DNA from: an uncultured Bacteroidales bacterium
GTDB taxonomy: Bacteria > Bacteroidota > Bacteroidia > Bacteroidales > Paludibacteraceae
Length of the DNA stretch: 47,909 nucleotides
Reading direction: 5' to 3'
Assembly (NCBI GenBank): GCA_934716995.1
Contig: CAKUYO010000017.1
Coordinates: 1-47,909, forward strand
Of this stretch, positions 21,966 through 30,117 are shown piece by piece. The notes below the pieces were generated by a model. It saw nothing but the letters and a program-made list of their open reading frames with translations. It had not been told where the DNA came from and did no database searches. Each line of letters starts with the position of its first letter. Position 1 is the first letter of the stretch. The position numbers and the translations under genes are program-made.

Positions 21966-22715
21966 ATGCATATCACGCCTATCGCCGTTGCCCGCAACGG
22001 TTTTACAGACAAGTTCGGTATCCCTCGCCAGTCGCGCGGGGAATCGTGTATAGAGACCCGTATCGTCTTTGAGCCCGCTTACCGCGTGCGCGAAGCCCTG
22101 CGGGGCTTGGAGGGCTATTCGCACCTGTGGCTGATATGGGGCTTCAGTCAATGCGTAATGGACAAAGAACAAAGAACAAAGAACAAAGGACAATGCGTAA
22201 CGGGCGAGGCGGCAGTTTCCTCTTGGTCGCCTACCGTGCGTCCGCCGCGCCTGGGCGGCAACACCCGTATGGGCGTTTTTGCCACCCGTTCCCCTTTCCG
22301 CCCGAATGCACTGGGACTGAGCAGCGTGCGGCTGCTGCGCATGGAGGATACCCCGCTGGACGGAACGGTATTGGTGGTCAGCGGAGCCGACCTATTGGAC
22401 GGCACGCCTATATACGACATTAAACCCTATCTGTCGTATTCCGACTCCCACCCCGATGCGCGTAACGGCTTCGGCGAGGCAACACGCAACTATCGGCTGG
22501 CGGTGGATGTCTCCGCCGGTGTACTGGAGCCTGCTCTGGCACTGGGCTGCCCGTGGCAGGCACTGCAGGAGATACTCTCCCAAGACCCCCGTCCCGCCTA
22601 CCAGCACGACCCTATGCGCGTCTATCGCCTCGATTATGCCGGCTGGTCGGTGGCGTTCCGTGTGGAAGACAATCGTCTCAAAGTGGAGACATTACAAAAG
22701 AAACAATCTTCTTGA
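21966..22715 (+). CDS. trmO: tRNA t6A37 methyltransferase TrmO with repeat-encoded insert
   Basis: The 249-residue protein has the TrmO/TsaA pattern: IGIPRQSRG-type FGIPRQSRGE, LEGYSHLWLIWGFS, the signature SPTVRPPRLGGNTRMGVFAT, RSPFRPNALGLS and DLLDGTPIYDIKPYL, plus a C-terminal YRLDYAGWSVAFRVED. The enzyme uses S-adenosylmethionine to N6-methylate t6A at tRNA position 37. Residues about 62-86 (CVMDKEQRTKNKGQCVTG) are absent from normal relatives and are encoded by AACAAAG and GCATTAC-type repeats; the reading frame is kept. Confidence 0.92.
   Translation: MHITPIAVARNGFTDKFGIPRQSRGESCIETRIVFEPAYRVREALRGLEGYSHLWLIWGFSQCVMDKEQRTKNKGQCVTGEAAVSSWSPTVRPPRLGGNTRMGVFATRSPFRPNALGLSSVRLLRMEDTPLDGTVLVVSGADLLDGTPIYDIKPYLSYSDSHPDARNGFGEATRNYRLAVDVSAGVLEPALALGCPWQALQEILSQDPRPAYQHDPMRVYRLDYAGWSVAFRVEDNRLKVETLQKKQSS
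22147..22203. repeat. In-frame AACAAAG / CAATGCGTAA repeat inside trmO
   Basis: CAATGCGTAA flanks both sides of four AACAAAG-type heptads. The same heptad array occurs reversed at 27015-27046 inside the glycogen synthase gene. Confidence 0.82.
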
Positions 22716-22752
22716 ACTCATAATTCGTAATTCATAATTCATAATTACAAAT
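22713..22752. repeat. AATTCATAATTC array between convergent genes
   Basis: CTCATAATTCGTAATTCATA and further ATTCATAATTAC units separate trmO from the convergent lipoprotein gene. I see no hairpin terminator here. Confidence 0.7.
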
Positions 22753-22757
22753 TCTCC

Positions 22758-23603
22758 TCAATCCTTTTCGTAGAATTGTATTTTTTTGAATAGCACCGCA
22801 TCGTCATACAGGCGTTTGCGCTCGTTTCGCAGGAAGTCCACTTGCCGGCGGCTCAGCACCCGCTTTTCTATCTCGGGGCGGGCGTAGTCGATAGGCATCG
22901 GTTCCCCTGCCAGGTGTTTCTCGGTGATTTGCAGGATATACAGCGATGTGGAATCGCTCACCTCGATCTGCGTTTTCTGCTTCAGCAGGCTGTTCAGTTC
23001 GTCTTTCTCGAACGGGATATGCAGCAATACCTGCTGTGCCGTCCGCCATTGGTCGGTAAACAACTCATACCCCGTGGCATAGCGGTAGGCATACTTCTCA
23101 ATATCCTCTATGTTCTCGTCGGGATGGGTGAGCCATTGGTGCAGGCGTTTCAGGTGCGGCGCATTTTGCGGTACCACCAGCAGCAGCCCCTTGATGATAC
23201 CCTCTTTGAGAACAAACTGCCCGATGTGCGCTTGGTAGATCTGTTCCACCAGCGTATCTGCCACATGGGTGGGCATACGGCGTTCCACCAACCGGGTCTC
23301 GTAGGCGTGTACGTACAGCGAGCGGCGATAGTCCTCCACCAGTGCCTCTATCTCATCGTGGTCGATATCCTTGGCTTTGTCATACTCCAGTATGTCGGTT
23401 GCCCATTGCCGGATATATCCGCTTGCCACCTCTGCGCTGTCTTCCGGTGCCAGACCCGCAGTAAGCGAATCCAATGTTTCCCAATACAGCGAATGTCCGT
23501 TCAGTTCCACCGCTGTGCCCAACCGGTGTTTCCTGTGAAAGGCACTGCACCCCGACAAGGCGACGCCTGCTGCCAGTATGATACAGAAAGTATATTGTTT
23601 CAT
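22758..23603 (-). CDS. Lipoprotein, probable periplasmic peptidyl-prolyl isomerase-like chaperone
   Basis: I choose ATG 23603 (MKQYTFCIILAAGVALSGCS, lipobox LSGC) over 23621 because it gives a clean lipoprotein signal. The 281-residue protein has a helical SurA/PrsA-like pattern: a first segment with LNGHSLYWETLDS, a central helical bundle (QWATDILEYDKAKDID, YAYETRLVERR-like), a QIYQAHIGQFVLKEGIIKGL segment and a C-terminal helical arm (YARPEIEKRVLSRRQVDFLR). No complete parvulin active site is evident. The function is inferred; it overlaps or abuts ribD. Confidence 0.7.
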   Translation of the reverse strand: MKQYTFCIILAAGVALSGCSAFHRKHRLGTAVELNGHSLYWETLDSLTAGLAPEDSAEVASGYIRQWATDILEYDKAKDIDHDEIEALVEDYRRSLYVHAYETRLVERRMPTHVADTLVEQIYQAHIGQFVLKEGIIKGLLLVVPQNAPHLKRLHQWLTHPDENIEDIEKYAYRYATGYELFTDQWRTAQQVLLHIPFEKDELNSLLKQKTQIEVSDSTSLYILQITEKHLAGEPMPIDYARPEIEKRVLSRRQVDFLRNERKRLYDDAVLFKKIQFYEKD

Positions 23604-23607
23604 AGGG

Positions 23608-24621
23608 TTATTCCTTTTCATCGCTATGCCATATTGTATATAATGTATGTCCGTCTATCTGTTCGCACGCAGCGGGCAATACCACGCACGGGGCTTTTAC
23701 ACCGCTGCCGATATGCAGGGGGGACACCTCTATATGTATCTCGTCATACAGACCGCTGTCCAATATGGATTGCAGCAGGGCAGGTCCGCCCTCTACCAAC
23801 ACGGAGTGTATGTTGCGTGCCGCCAAATCGCTCAGAATATATGCCCAGCCGGTCTGCCCGCGATAGACAATCGTCTCGCTTTCATCGCTGAAAATACGGC
23901 TGTCGGCAGGCAGTACATTGTGCCTGTCCAACGTGATACGTACCGGGTTTCTGCCGCTCCAGCGGGTGGTCAGCAGGCGCGGGTCGTCTAATAGTACGGT
24001 GCGTGTACCCACCATAATCGCCATATTCTCCGCCCGCATCCGGTGTACTAATTGTTTGGTGAGCGGAGTGGAGATGACCAATGCCCCTCCGTCGGCTTTG
24101 CCGGACCTGCAATTATCTACGTATCCATCGGCAGTTTGCGCCCACTTGAGTGTTACGTAGGGGCGTTTTTTCTCTTGCAGACAGAGGAAACGTTTGTTCA
24201 GCAGACGGCACTCTTTTTCCAGCACACCTGTTACCACCTCTATGCCTGCCTCGCGCAACATCTCTATGCCCCGTCCAGATACTTGCGGGTTGGGATCCTG
24301 CATACCTACCACTACGCGCCCTACGCCTTTCTCTATGATCAGTTTGGCGCAAGGCGGGGTCTTCCCGTAGTGGCTGCAAGGCTCCAGACTGACAAACAGC
24401 GTACAGTCCTTATAGTGGATATTCCGCTGTTTGCGTTCGGCGTCGGCGAAGCAGTTCACTTCGGCATGGGCTTGCCCGAACTGCCTGTGCCACCCCTCGC
24501 CCAGAATGGTCTCGTCGCTGTTGCGCACCAGCACCGCCCCCACCATAGGGTTCGGTGCTACATAGTATTCGCCCAAGCGTGCCAATTCGATACAGCGGGC
24601 TATGTAGTTTGTATAATCCAT
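23608..24621 (-). CDS. ribD: Bifunctional riboflavin biosynthesis deaminase/reductase
   Basis: I start at ATG 24621 (MDYTNYIARCIELARLGEYY), giving 337 residues. The N-terminal CMP/dCMP-type deaminase domain (1-145) carries the zinc residues in GQAHAEVNC and EPCSHYGKTPPC. The reductase domain (150-337) has YVTLKWAQTADG, GTRTVLLDDPRLLTTRW, VRITLDR and LVEGGPALL and is slightly short. RibD deaminates and reduces the pyrimidine intermediate of riboflavin synthesis. Its start region overlaps the promoter of the divergent prmC; the nearest canonical -7 element for ribD lies inside prmC. Confidence 0.94.
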   Translation of the reverse strand: MDYTNYIARCIELARLGEYYVAPNPMVGAVLVRNSDETILGEGWHRQFGQAHAEVNCFADAERKQRNIHYKDCTLFVSLEPCSHYGKTPPCAKLIIEKGVGRVVVGMQDPNPQVSGRGIEMLREAGIEVVTGVLEKECRLLNKRFLCLQEKKRPYVTLKWAQTADGYVDNCRSGKADGGALVISTPLTKQLVHRMRAENMAIMVGTRTVLLDDPRLLTTRWSGRNPVRITLDRHNVLPADSRIFSDESETIVYRGQTGWAYILSDLAARNIHSVLVEGGPALLQSILDSGLYDEIHIEVSPLHIGSGVKAPCVVLPAACEQIDGHTLYTIWHSDEKE

Positions 24622-24640
24622 CTTTTTTGTGTAACTTTGC
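24608..24640 (+). promoter_or_regulatory. prmC promoter giving an apparently leaderless message
   Basis: TTTG (24608-24611), a 20-base spacer and TAACTTTGC (24632-24640). The prmC ATG begins at 24644, only three bases further on, so transcription should start at or next to the start codon. The -33 element lies within ribD coding sequence. Confidence 0.85.
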
Positions 24641-24643
24641 GGC

Positions 24644-25462
24644 ATGAACGATCTGATCCGATATATCGCTTCCCGCCTGTCTGACATCTATCCGCCCGAC
24701 GAGTGTCGGGATATGGCATGGTGGATTGCCGAGGAGGCGACCGGTATGTCGCGCACGCAACTGCTTTGTGGCTGCAAAGATACGAAAATAATTCCAAACC
24801 TCGAAATTATTTTGTCCCGCTTGCGGCAAAAGGAACCGATACAGTATATTTTCGGGCATACGCTCTGGAACGGACTGGATCTGTCGGTTACCCCCGCCAC
24901 CCTTATCCCTCGTCCGGAGACGGCGGAACTGGTGGAATATGTGCTCCATAGCACGCAGGAGGTTGCCACACGTCCCTTGCGGGTGATGGATATAGGTACA
25001 GGGAGCGGCTGTATTGCCATTGCGCTGAAAAAAGCCCGCCCGCATTGGGAGGTATATGGCGTGGATATCAGTGAAGAGGCTTTGGCGGTGGCGAAACGGA
25101 ATGCAGTGCATAATCAGGCGGAGGTACAATTCGGCAGAAAGGATATTTTGTCCGATGAAATCGGGGATTTTGACATTATTGTGAGCAATCCGCCCTATAT
25201 CTGCGAGCAGGAGAAAGCGGATATGGAGCGCAATGTGCTGGACTACGAACCCGCCTCGGCACTCTTTGTGCCGGACAGCGATCCGCTGCTTTTCTACCGC
25301 CGTATCGCATCGCTGCGCAAAGCACCGCTCCTGTTCTTCGAGATCAACGAAGCATACAGCAGGGAGACAACGGAGATGCTCCGTGCTTTCGGCTATACGG
25401 ATATTCACCTAATCCATGACATCTATGGCAAACCGCGTATCGTCTCGGGGAAAATACAATAA
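24644..25462 (+). CDS. prmC: Peptide chain release factor N5-glutamine methyltransferase
   Basis: The 272-residue protein has an N-terminal helical domain (1-75) and an SAM-dependent methyltransferase domain with PRPETAELVEYVL, MDIGTGSGCIAIALK, GVDISEEALAVAKRNA and the catalytic NPPY in IIVSNPPYI. PrmC methylates the GGQ glutamine of release factors RF1 and RF2. The start gives the full N-terminal domain, so a later start is unlikely. It overlaps recX by 47 bases. Confidence 0.95.
   Translation: MNDLIRYIASRLSDIYPPDECRDMAWWIAEEATGMSRTQLLCGCKDTKIIPNLEIILSRLRQKEPIQYIFGHTLWNGLDLSVTPATLIPRPETAELVEYVLHSTQEVATRPLRVMDIGTGSGCIAIALKKARPHWEVYGVDISEEALAVAKRNAVHNQAEVQFGRKDILSDEIGDFDIIVSNPPYICEQEKADMERNVLDYEPASALFVPDSDPLLFYRRIASLRKAPLLFFEINEAYSRETTEMLRAFGYTDIHLIHDIYGKPRIVSGKIQ
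24774..24806 (-). promoter_or_regulatory. Candidate ribD promoter inside prmC
   Basis: Minus-strand TATCTTTGC (24774-24782) with TTTC (one mismatch to TTTG) 20 bases upstream. It would give a leader of about 150 bases, antisense to the start of prmC. Confidence 0.5.
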
Positions 25463-25892
25463 ACCCTCGTATTCAACGGAAGAATTGCGCCTGAAAGCCG
25501 AGGCGTACTGCGCCCGTGCGGAGCATTGTGCCGACGAGGTGCAACGGAAAATCATCGACTGGGGAGGAGATACCGCCACTGCCGAAACGGTTATAGACGG
25601 ACTATATGAGAATAACTACCTGGACGATGAGCGTTATTGCCGTGCGTATGTACACGACAAACTGCTTTACCAGCATTGGGGCAAGGTGAAGATACGTATG
25701 ATGCTGCAGGCACACGGTTTGCCCAAGGAATGTATCGCATCGGCTATCGAAAACATCGATGAAAGCGAGTATAATCGCATATTGTGCGAGGTAATGAAAC
25801 AGAAAAAAAACGCATCGCGTGAACAGCAGATACGTTTCTTATTGCAGCGCGGTTTTGAATACAGGGATATTCTTGCCGCTTTACCCGAGTAG
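25416..25892 (+). CDS. recX: RecX family regulatory protein
   Basis: The 158-residue protein shows the RecX three-helix repeats: KAEAYCARAEHCADEVQRKI, VIDGLYENNYLDDERYCRAY, KLLYQHWGKVKIRMMLQAHG and a C-terminal repeat FLLQRGFEYRDILAAL. RecX modulates RecA filament activity; recA is not in the window. The start may be ATG 25416 or the nearby ATG 25425. The long overlap with prmC indicates coupled translation. Confidence 0.9.
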   Translation: MTSMANRVSSRGKYNKPSYSTEELRLKAEAYCARAEHCADEVQRKIIDWGGDTATAETVIDGLYENNYLDDERYCRAYVHDKLLYQHWGKVKIRMMLQAHGLPKECIASAIENIDESEYNRILCEVMKQKKNASREQQIRFLLQRGFEYRDILAALPE

Positions 25893-25899
25893 TTTTCTT

Positions 25900-27507
25900 T
25901 TACCGTTTGGCGGCTTTCTGGAGGGCAATGGCGTAGGCTTGGCGGTAGTACTTGAAGAAGAAACGCCATTCCGCCTTGTGTGCGACAGCCGCTGCGGCTT
26001 TGCGGGCTTCCGCCACCTGTTCGGGAGAGAGTTGCAGGAAGTGGATCAGGCTGTCCGCTATCTGCTCCACCACCTCATAGTAGTTGCTGTCCGTACGGTT
26101 GATTACTTCTACACCGCGTTCCAATCCATTGTGCATTGTGCATTGTGCATTACGCATTACGCATTGTTCCGCCCATACTCCGAAGCCTGCGAGGGTGGTG
26201 GTGATGGTGGGTACGTGGAATGCCACACTCTCCAGCGGGGTATAACCCCACGGTTCGTAATAGGAGGGGAATACGGTGGCATCCATACCAATCAACAGGT
26301 CGTAGTAGGAAAAACCTTTGCCGCCTGCGGCATTGGGCTGATTGCCGAACATAGGGTCGTGTCCATCTAAATAATAGGGGACAAAGACCACACTCACTTT
26401 GCCGATACGTGCAACGGGTCGGTCGAGATAGGGTATCATTACAAAAGCCACCACTTCACGCCCGGCAGGTACGACTTGGTACATCTTCTCACCCAAACGC
26501 TGCATAGCACGCAGGAACACGTCAATCCCTTTGTTTTTCCACTCCTGACGCCCCGCAATACAGAGCATCAGGGCGTTCTCGGGTACGATACCGCCGAGGC
26601 ACTCCGAGGCTACAGTGCTCAACGCCTGACGGGCGGCGGTACGCTTCTTGTCGAACAGTTTGCCCGTCGGCACAAAGCCGGGTTCGAAGCCGTTAGGGGT
26701 AACGATGTCCACGGGTTTGTCTAACAGTTGCGCACACTCGCGGGCGGTCAGGTCGCTCACGGTAGTGAAACAATCCGCCCATTTGGCTGCCATTTTCTCC
26801 ACCGAGTGTTTGCTGACCATATTCAGTTCGGCAGCCATCTGATCGCCGTTGTAGCCCTCGAAATAGTCGTAGAGCGGTTTGCCGTTGCCCGCAATGGAGC
26901 GACCGATACCCGTGGCATGGGTGGTAAAGAGCGTGCCGATGGCGGGGCGGTGGTAACGGATATAGAAGATGGCGAATGCGGTCTGCCATTCGTTGGCGTG
27001 CATTACCACATAGGTCTTTTGTTCTTTGTTCTTTGTTCTTTGTCCTATAATCGTATCATAGAGCGAAGCCATCACCATACCGGCGGCATAACCGAAGAGG
27101 CACGATTCGTCGTAGTCGCCATAAGCGGCATGGCTCTGCACGCCGAAGTTCTGCCACGCCCAGCCGTAGATCTCGTTCTTTTTGCTCCAGAGTGAATCGG
27201 CACGCAGGAGAATGGCAAGCGGTTGCCCGGGTACGTTCCAGCGCCCGATACGGACGGGAATATCCGTCTCCGCTCTGCCGTCAGCCCAGCGTGTCAGCCA
27301 CGCAGGGAGGAAGGTCTTGCTCTTTTGACGGGCAGCGTCCATAAAATAGAGGTCGCTGTGCGCAGCGAAGTCAGGACCGAAGAAAACGACTTGGTCAGGG
27401 TGCTCTTTCTGCATGGAGGCAGCACGCGTGGAGAGGACGGCATAGATACCGCCCACACGGTTGCATACCTCCCAACTTGTTTCAAAAATATAGTCGGGTT
27501 GTATCAT
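25900..27507 (-). CDS. GT3-type glycogen synthase with two repeat-encoded inserts
   Basis: The 535-residue protein begins IFETSWEVCNRVGGIYAVLS, the signature of eukaryotic-like (GT3) glycogen synthases found in Bacteroidota, followed by MHANEWQTAFAIFYIRYH, LFTTHATGIGRSIAGNG, VTPNGFEP and the C-terminal FPSYYEPWGYTPLESVAF. It transfers glucose from UDP- or ADP-glucose to glycogen. Inserts sit at about 154-165 (IGQRTKNKEQKT) and 443-462 (CVMRNAQCTMHNGLE), both encoded by repeat sequence. The start overlaps the PKD lipoprotein stop as ATGA. Confidence 0.92.
   Translation of the reverse strand: MIQPDYIFETSWEVCNRVGGIYAVLSTRAASMQKEHPDQVVFFGPDFAAHSDLYFMDAARQKSKTFLPAWLTRWADGRAETDIPVRIGRWNVPGQPLAILLRADSLWSKKNEIYGWAWQNFGVQSHAAYGDYDESCLFGYAAGMVMASLYDTIIGQRTKNKEQKTYVVMHANEWQTAFAIFYIRYHRPAIGTLFTTHATGIGRSIAGNGKPLYDYFEGYNGDQMAAELNMVSKHSVEKMAAKWADCFTTVSDLTARECAQLLDKPVDIVTPNGFEPGFVPTGKLFDKKRTAARQALSTVASECLGGIVPENALMLCIAGRQEWKNKGIDVFLRAMQRLGEKMYQVVPAGREVVAFVMIPYLDRPVARIGKVSVVFVPYYLDGHDPMFGNQPNAAGGKGFSYYDLLIGMDATVFPSYYEPWGYTPLESVAFHVPTITTTLAGFGVWAEQCVMRNAQCTMHNGLERGVEVINRTDSNYYEVVEQIADSLIHFLQLSPEQVAEARKAAAAVAHKAEWRFFFKYYRQAYAIALQKAAKR
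26125..26168. repeat. In-frame GCATTGT/GCATTAC heptads in glycogen synthase gene
   Basis: CCATTGTGCATTGTGCATTG followed by GCATTACGCATTACGCATTG. It lies in the C-terminal half between the nucleotide-binding motif and the final helix, in a loop position. Confidence 0.82.
27015..27047. repeat. In-frame TTGTTCT heptads in glycogen synthase gene
   Basis: TCTTTTGTTCTTTGTTCTTT and two further units, the reverse complement of the AACAAAG array in trmO. Confidence 0.82.
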
Positions 27508-28538
27508 CTCGGTGTAGAATCAATGGTGATTTTGCGAATACCGCTGAGGGTGTTCAGGGTGGTTGGAACGGTGGTGAATTGGTTGTTCTCGGAGCCGACA
27601 AGGGGCATATAGCGTACGCTGTCGCTGACCGCCCAATAGAGACGGTTGTCCACTATATCCACGCAGAGCGCATGTGTGGGCTGCGGTTCGATGCAGACGC
27701 TGTTGGTGCCGTTGATATTGGCTACATAGAGTCCGCCGGCACGGTAGTAGAGTTTGCGGTTGGCAATACGAAAACCTTCGATGTCGGGGAAGGTAGTACG
27801 CAGGGTGCGGAGGGTGAATGTGCTGTCGTTGAAGACCTGCACGGTGTCCTGTGCGGCGTTCAACAGGGCTTTGCCTTCGGCATAATCCAACAGTTCAGGA
27901 CTCTCGGCGCGGGCACCGAAGATACGCTGGCGGTAGTCCTGCTCGCCACGCAGCAGTACTGCGGAAGCAGGAGTGTTGCGGATGACGTACCCGTGTTCCA
28001 CGAGGGTGGTCTCCCCGTTGAGCACCACTTTGAGTTGAACCGTCTCGGGGTTGCTGCCTGCCTGCTCGAAATAGACCTTGTAGGTACTCTCCGTGTTGGT
28101 CTCGCTCAACTGTGTATAGAGGCGGTTGCTGCCTATCGTCCATTCGTAGGAAAGGGAGTAGTTGTAGGGATTGTAAACCAGTGCCGTAAAGGTAACATCT
28201 TGGTACATACCGATGGTATCGCCTGCGGAGCAGGTGAAATTGGGTACGGTGTCATAGACGGTGATGTCGCGTGTGCGGGTGAGAGAAGACTTGTCGTCCA
28301 CTTTGAGGATAACGGTGTAGGTACCCGGCTGGCGGTAGGTGTGTACGGGTGATTTGGAGGTGGAGGTGCTGCCGTCGCCAAACGACCATGCCCATTCCTC
28401 TCCGTCGGAGGATTGGTTGCTGAACGATACCGACTGCCCCGCCCGCGGTTCGGAGGGCGAGTAGGAGAAATCGACGGTGGTCTTATTGCACGCTATGAGC
28501 GCACAGCCAATCAATAACAGTATGTAGTTGCGTTTCAT
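27504..28538 (-). CDS. PKD-domain lipoprotein
   Basis: The 344-residue protein has a lipoprotein signal (lipobox LIAC), then a PKD domain (about 22-100) with FSNQSSDGEEWAWSFGDG, PVHTYRQPGTYTVIL and DDKSSL. A second Ig-like segment follows (105-180), and the remaining part (185-344) has repeated YWA/RLYYRAGG-type units like a beta-propeller of cell-surface lipoproteins. It begins inside miaA and ends overlapping the glycogen synthase start, so the three genes appear translationally coupled. A surface binding role is only inference. Confidence 0.83.
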   Translation of the reverse strand: MKRNYILLLIGCALIACNKTTVDFSYSPSEPRAGQSVSFSNQSSDGEEWAWSFGDGSTSTSKSPVHTYRQPGTYTVILKVDDKSSLTRTRDITVYDTVPNFTCSAGDTIGMYQDVTFTALVYNPYNYSLSYEWTIGSNRLYTQLSETNTESTYKVYFEQAGSNPETVQLKVVLNGETTLVEHGYVIRNTPASAVLLRGEQDYRQRIFGARAESPELLDYAEGKALLNAAQDTVQVFNDSTFTLRTLRTTFPDIEGFRIANRKLYYRAGGLYVANINGTNSVCIEPQPTHALCVDIVDNRLYWAVSDSVRYMPLVGSENNQFTTVPTTLNTLSGIRKITIDSTPR

Positions 28539-29424
28539 AATCTAAGTTGGCATTGAGCCAGTGAATAGTGGTGTCCCGGTTGAACCATGTCATCTGCCGT
28601 TTGGCATAACGGCGTGAGTTCTGCTGTATCATTTCCACCGCTTCGGGAAGCGTGTACTGCCCGTCGAAGTAGGCAAACAGTTCGCGGTAGCCGACCGTTT
28701 GCAGGCTGTTGCGGTGGCGAAAGGGATAGACGCTCCGTGCTTCCTCCAACAAACCCTGTGCCATCATCTGTTCCACGCGGAGATTTATACGCGTATATAG
28801 TTCTTCGCGGGGACGGGTAAGCCCCACTTTGACGATACGGAAAGGTCGTCGGGCGTGTGTACGGGAGCGGAATGAGGAGAACGGTTTGCCTGCGGCACGG
28901 CATATCTCTACGCAATGGAGGAGCCGCTGCGGGTTCTGCCTGTCCACCTCCGCCCAGTAGGCGGGGTCGAGCCGCTGCACTTCCGATTGCAGCCACGCCA
29001 AGCCGTTTGTGTTGTATTCCGCTTTGACCTGTTCGCGCAGGTCGGCAGGTACGGAGGGGATGTCATCAAAGCCGTTGCATACGGCATCGATATATAGCAT
29101 GGAACCGCCTGTAAGGACGACTGTGCGGTGGGTTTGGAAAAGCGTATTTAACAATGCGAGGGCATCGCGTTCGTATTGTCCTGCGTTGTAGTCTTCCGCG
29201 ACCGACATAGTGCCTACAAAGTAGTGCTTTACCCGTGCCTGCTCGGCGGCAGTGGGAGCCGCCGTACCGACAGGTATCTCACGGAATATCTGCCGCGAGT
29301 CGGCACTGACGACCGGGCAAGTGAAATGCTCCGCAAGGCGCAGACTCAGTTCGGTTTTGCCCACGCCGGTAGGACCGGTAAGAACCAGCAGAACGGGTTG
29401 TATGGGAGTTTCCGATGCCGGCAT
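28483..29424 (-). CDS. miaA: tRNA dimethylallyltransferase
   Basis: The 313-residue enzyme has the P-loop LTGPTGVGKTELSLRLAEH, the VSADSRQIF motif, GTAAPTAAEQARVKHYFVG, VLTGGSMLYIDAVCNG and the C-terminal AKRQMTWFNRD. It adds a dimethylallyl group to A37 of tRNAs reading U-starting codons. Its start codon overlaps the stop of the preceding gene (TGATG). Confidence 0.96.
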   Translation of the reverse strand: MPASETPIQPVLLVLTGPTGVGKTELSLRLAEHFTCPVVSADSRQIFREIPVGTAAPTAAEQARVKHYFVGTMSVAEDYNAGQYERDALALLNTLFQTHRTVVLTGGSMLYIDAVCNGFDDIPSVPADLREQVKAEYNTNGLAWLQSEVQRLDPAYWAEVDRQNPQRLLHCVEICRAAGKPFSSFRSRTHARRPFRIVKVGLTRPREELYTRINLRVEQMMAQGLLEEARSVYPFRHRNSLQTVGYRELFAYFDGQYTLPEAVEMIQQNSRRYAKRQMTWFNRDTTIHWLNANLDYETQLHTVIDWLCAHSVQ

Positions 29425-29984
29425 CAGAACATGGAGCCGTCCTCGAAACTCAGATCCTGGAAGCCCTCGCTGTCGATGTCGCCCTCGTCGTACTGGCTGT
29501 CGCCGTAGAAATCGTCGTCATCGAGCAGCGTATCGACGCTTTTCGCCTCTTTGGTGAGGGTTTGCAGCGGGTCTTCGCTCTTGAGTTGTTTGGGTGCACG
29601 ACCGGTGCTTTCCACGCATTTGACGCCCTCCATAGTACCGGGCTTGATGCTCTTGAGGCTGCCGAAGAAATAGCGCTCGAACATCGGATCGAAGACGTAG
29701 ATGAGGCGTTGTCCCTGCTCGGTGAGCAAGTCGCTCAGGCGGGTGCTGTCCATAACCATATTGTCGTACTCAAAGTTGGAGTCCATAGGCACGAGTGTAA
29801 CCTCCTGCTCTTTCTCCCACTCGTCGTTGCACATAAAGAACGAGGTCATCTGGTCGTCGGTATAGCGGACGCTCTCGAGGATAGCCTTGTGCAGTTCCAG
29901 GAATGTGGCTTCGCTGTCGGCCTCAAACACGCGTCGGAAGTTCTGGTCGCCTTCCTCGCACGAAAAAGTGATTTTGTATATCAT
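29424..29984 (-). CDS. Plasmid pRiA4b ORF-3-like (TnpR passenger-like) family protein
   Basis: The 186-residue protein matches the Bacteroidota members of the pRiA4b ORF-3 family: FRRVFEADSEATFLELHKAI, DDQMTSFFMCNDEWEKEQEV, RLSDLLTEQGQRLIYVFDPM, then an acidic, variable tail ending LSFEDGSMF. Despite the family name it is not a transposase; relatives are chromosomal proteins of unknown role. It heads the overlapping run miaA-PKD lipoprotein-glycogen synthase. Confidence 0.87.
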   Translation of the reverse strand: MIYKITFSCEEGDQNFRRVFEADSEATFLELHKAILESVRYTDDQMTSFFMCNDEWEKEQEVTLVPMDSNFEYDNMVMDSTRLSDLLTEQGQRLIYVFDPMFERYFFGSLKSIKPGTMEGVKCVESTGRAPKQLKSEDPLQTLTKEAKSVDTLLDDDDFYGDSQYDEGDIDSEGFQDLSFEDGSMF

Positions 29985-30014
29985 ACTAAAAAATCTAAAA
30001 ATTCAAAGTGTATC

Positions 30015-30050
30015 AAAGTATGCCTATCCTATGCCTATCCTATAACCATC
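30015..30050. repeat. TAGGATAGG-type short repeat, second copy
   Basis: ATGCCTATCCTATGCCTATC then CTATAACC, the reverse complement of the cluster at 3030-3075. Confidence 0.6.
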
Positions 30051-30117
30051 CACCTTACTTTTCTATATGGAAGAGGCGTACTTTTTATTATAGTATTTTA
30101 ATGCTTATCCTCTTTTT

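Noticed and set aside
27477..28352. Plus-strand frame opposite the PKD lipoprotein
   Set aside because: It has no domain and lies antisense to a gene with lipobox and PKD motifs.
29424..29984. Transposon passenger (TnpR-like) as a mobile element
   Set aside because: The family name is historical; no transposase or inverted ends surround it and it is part of a housekeeping gene run.
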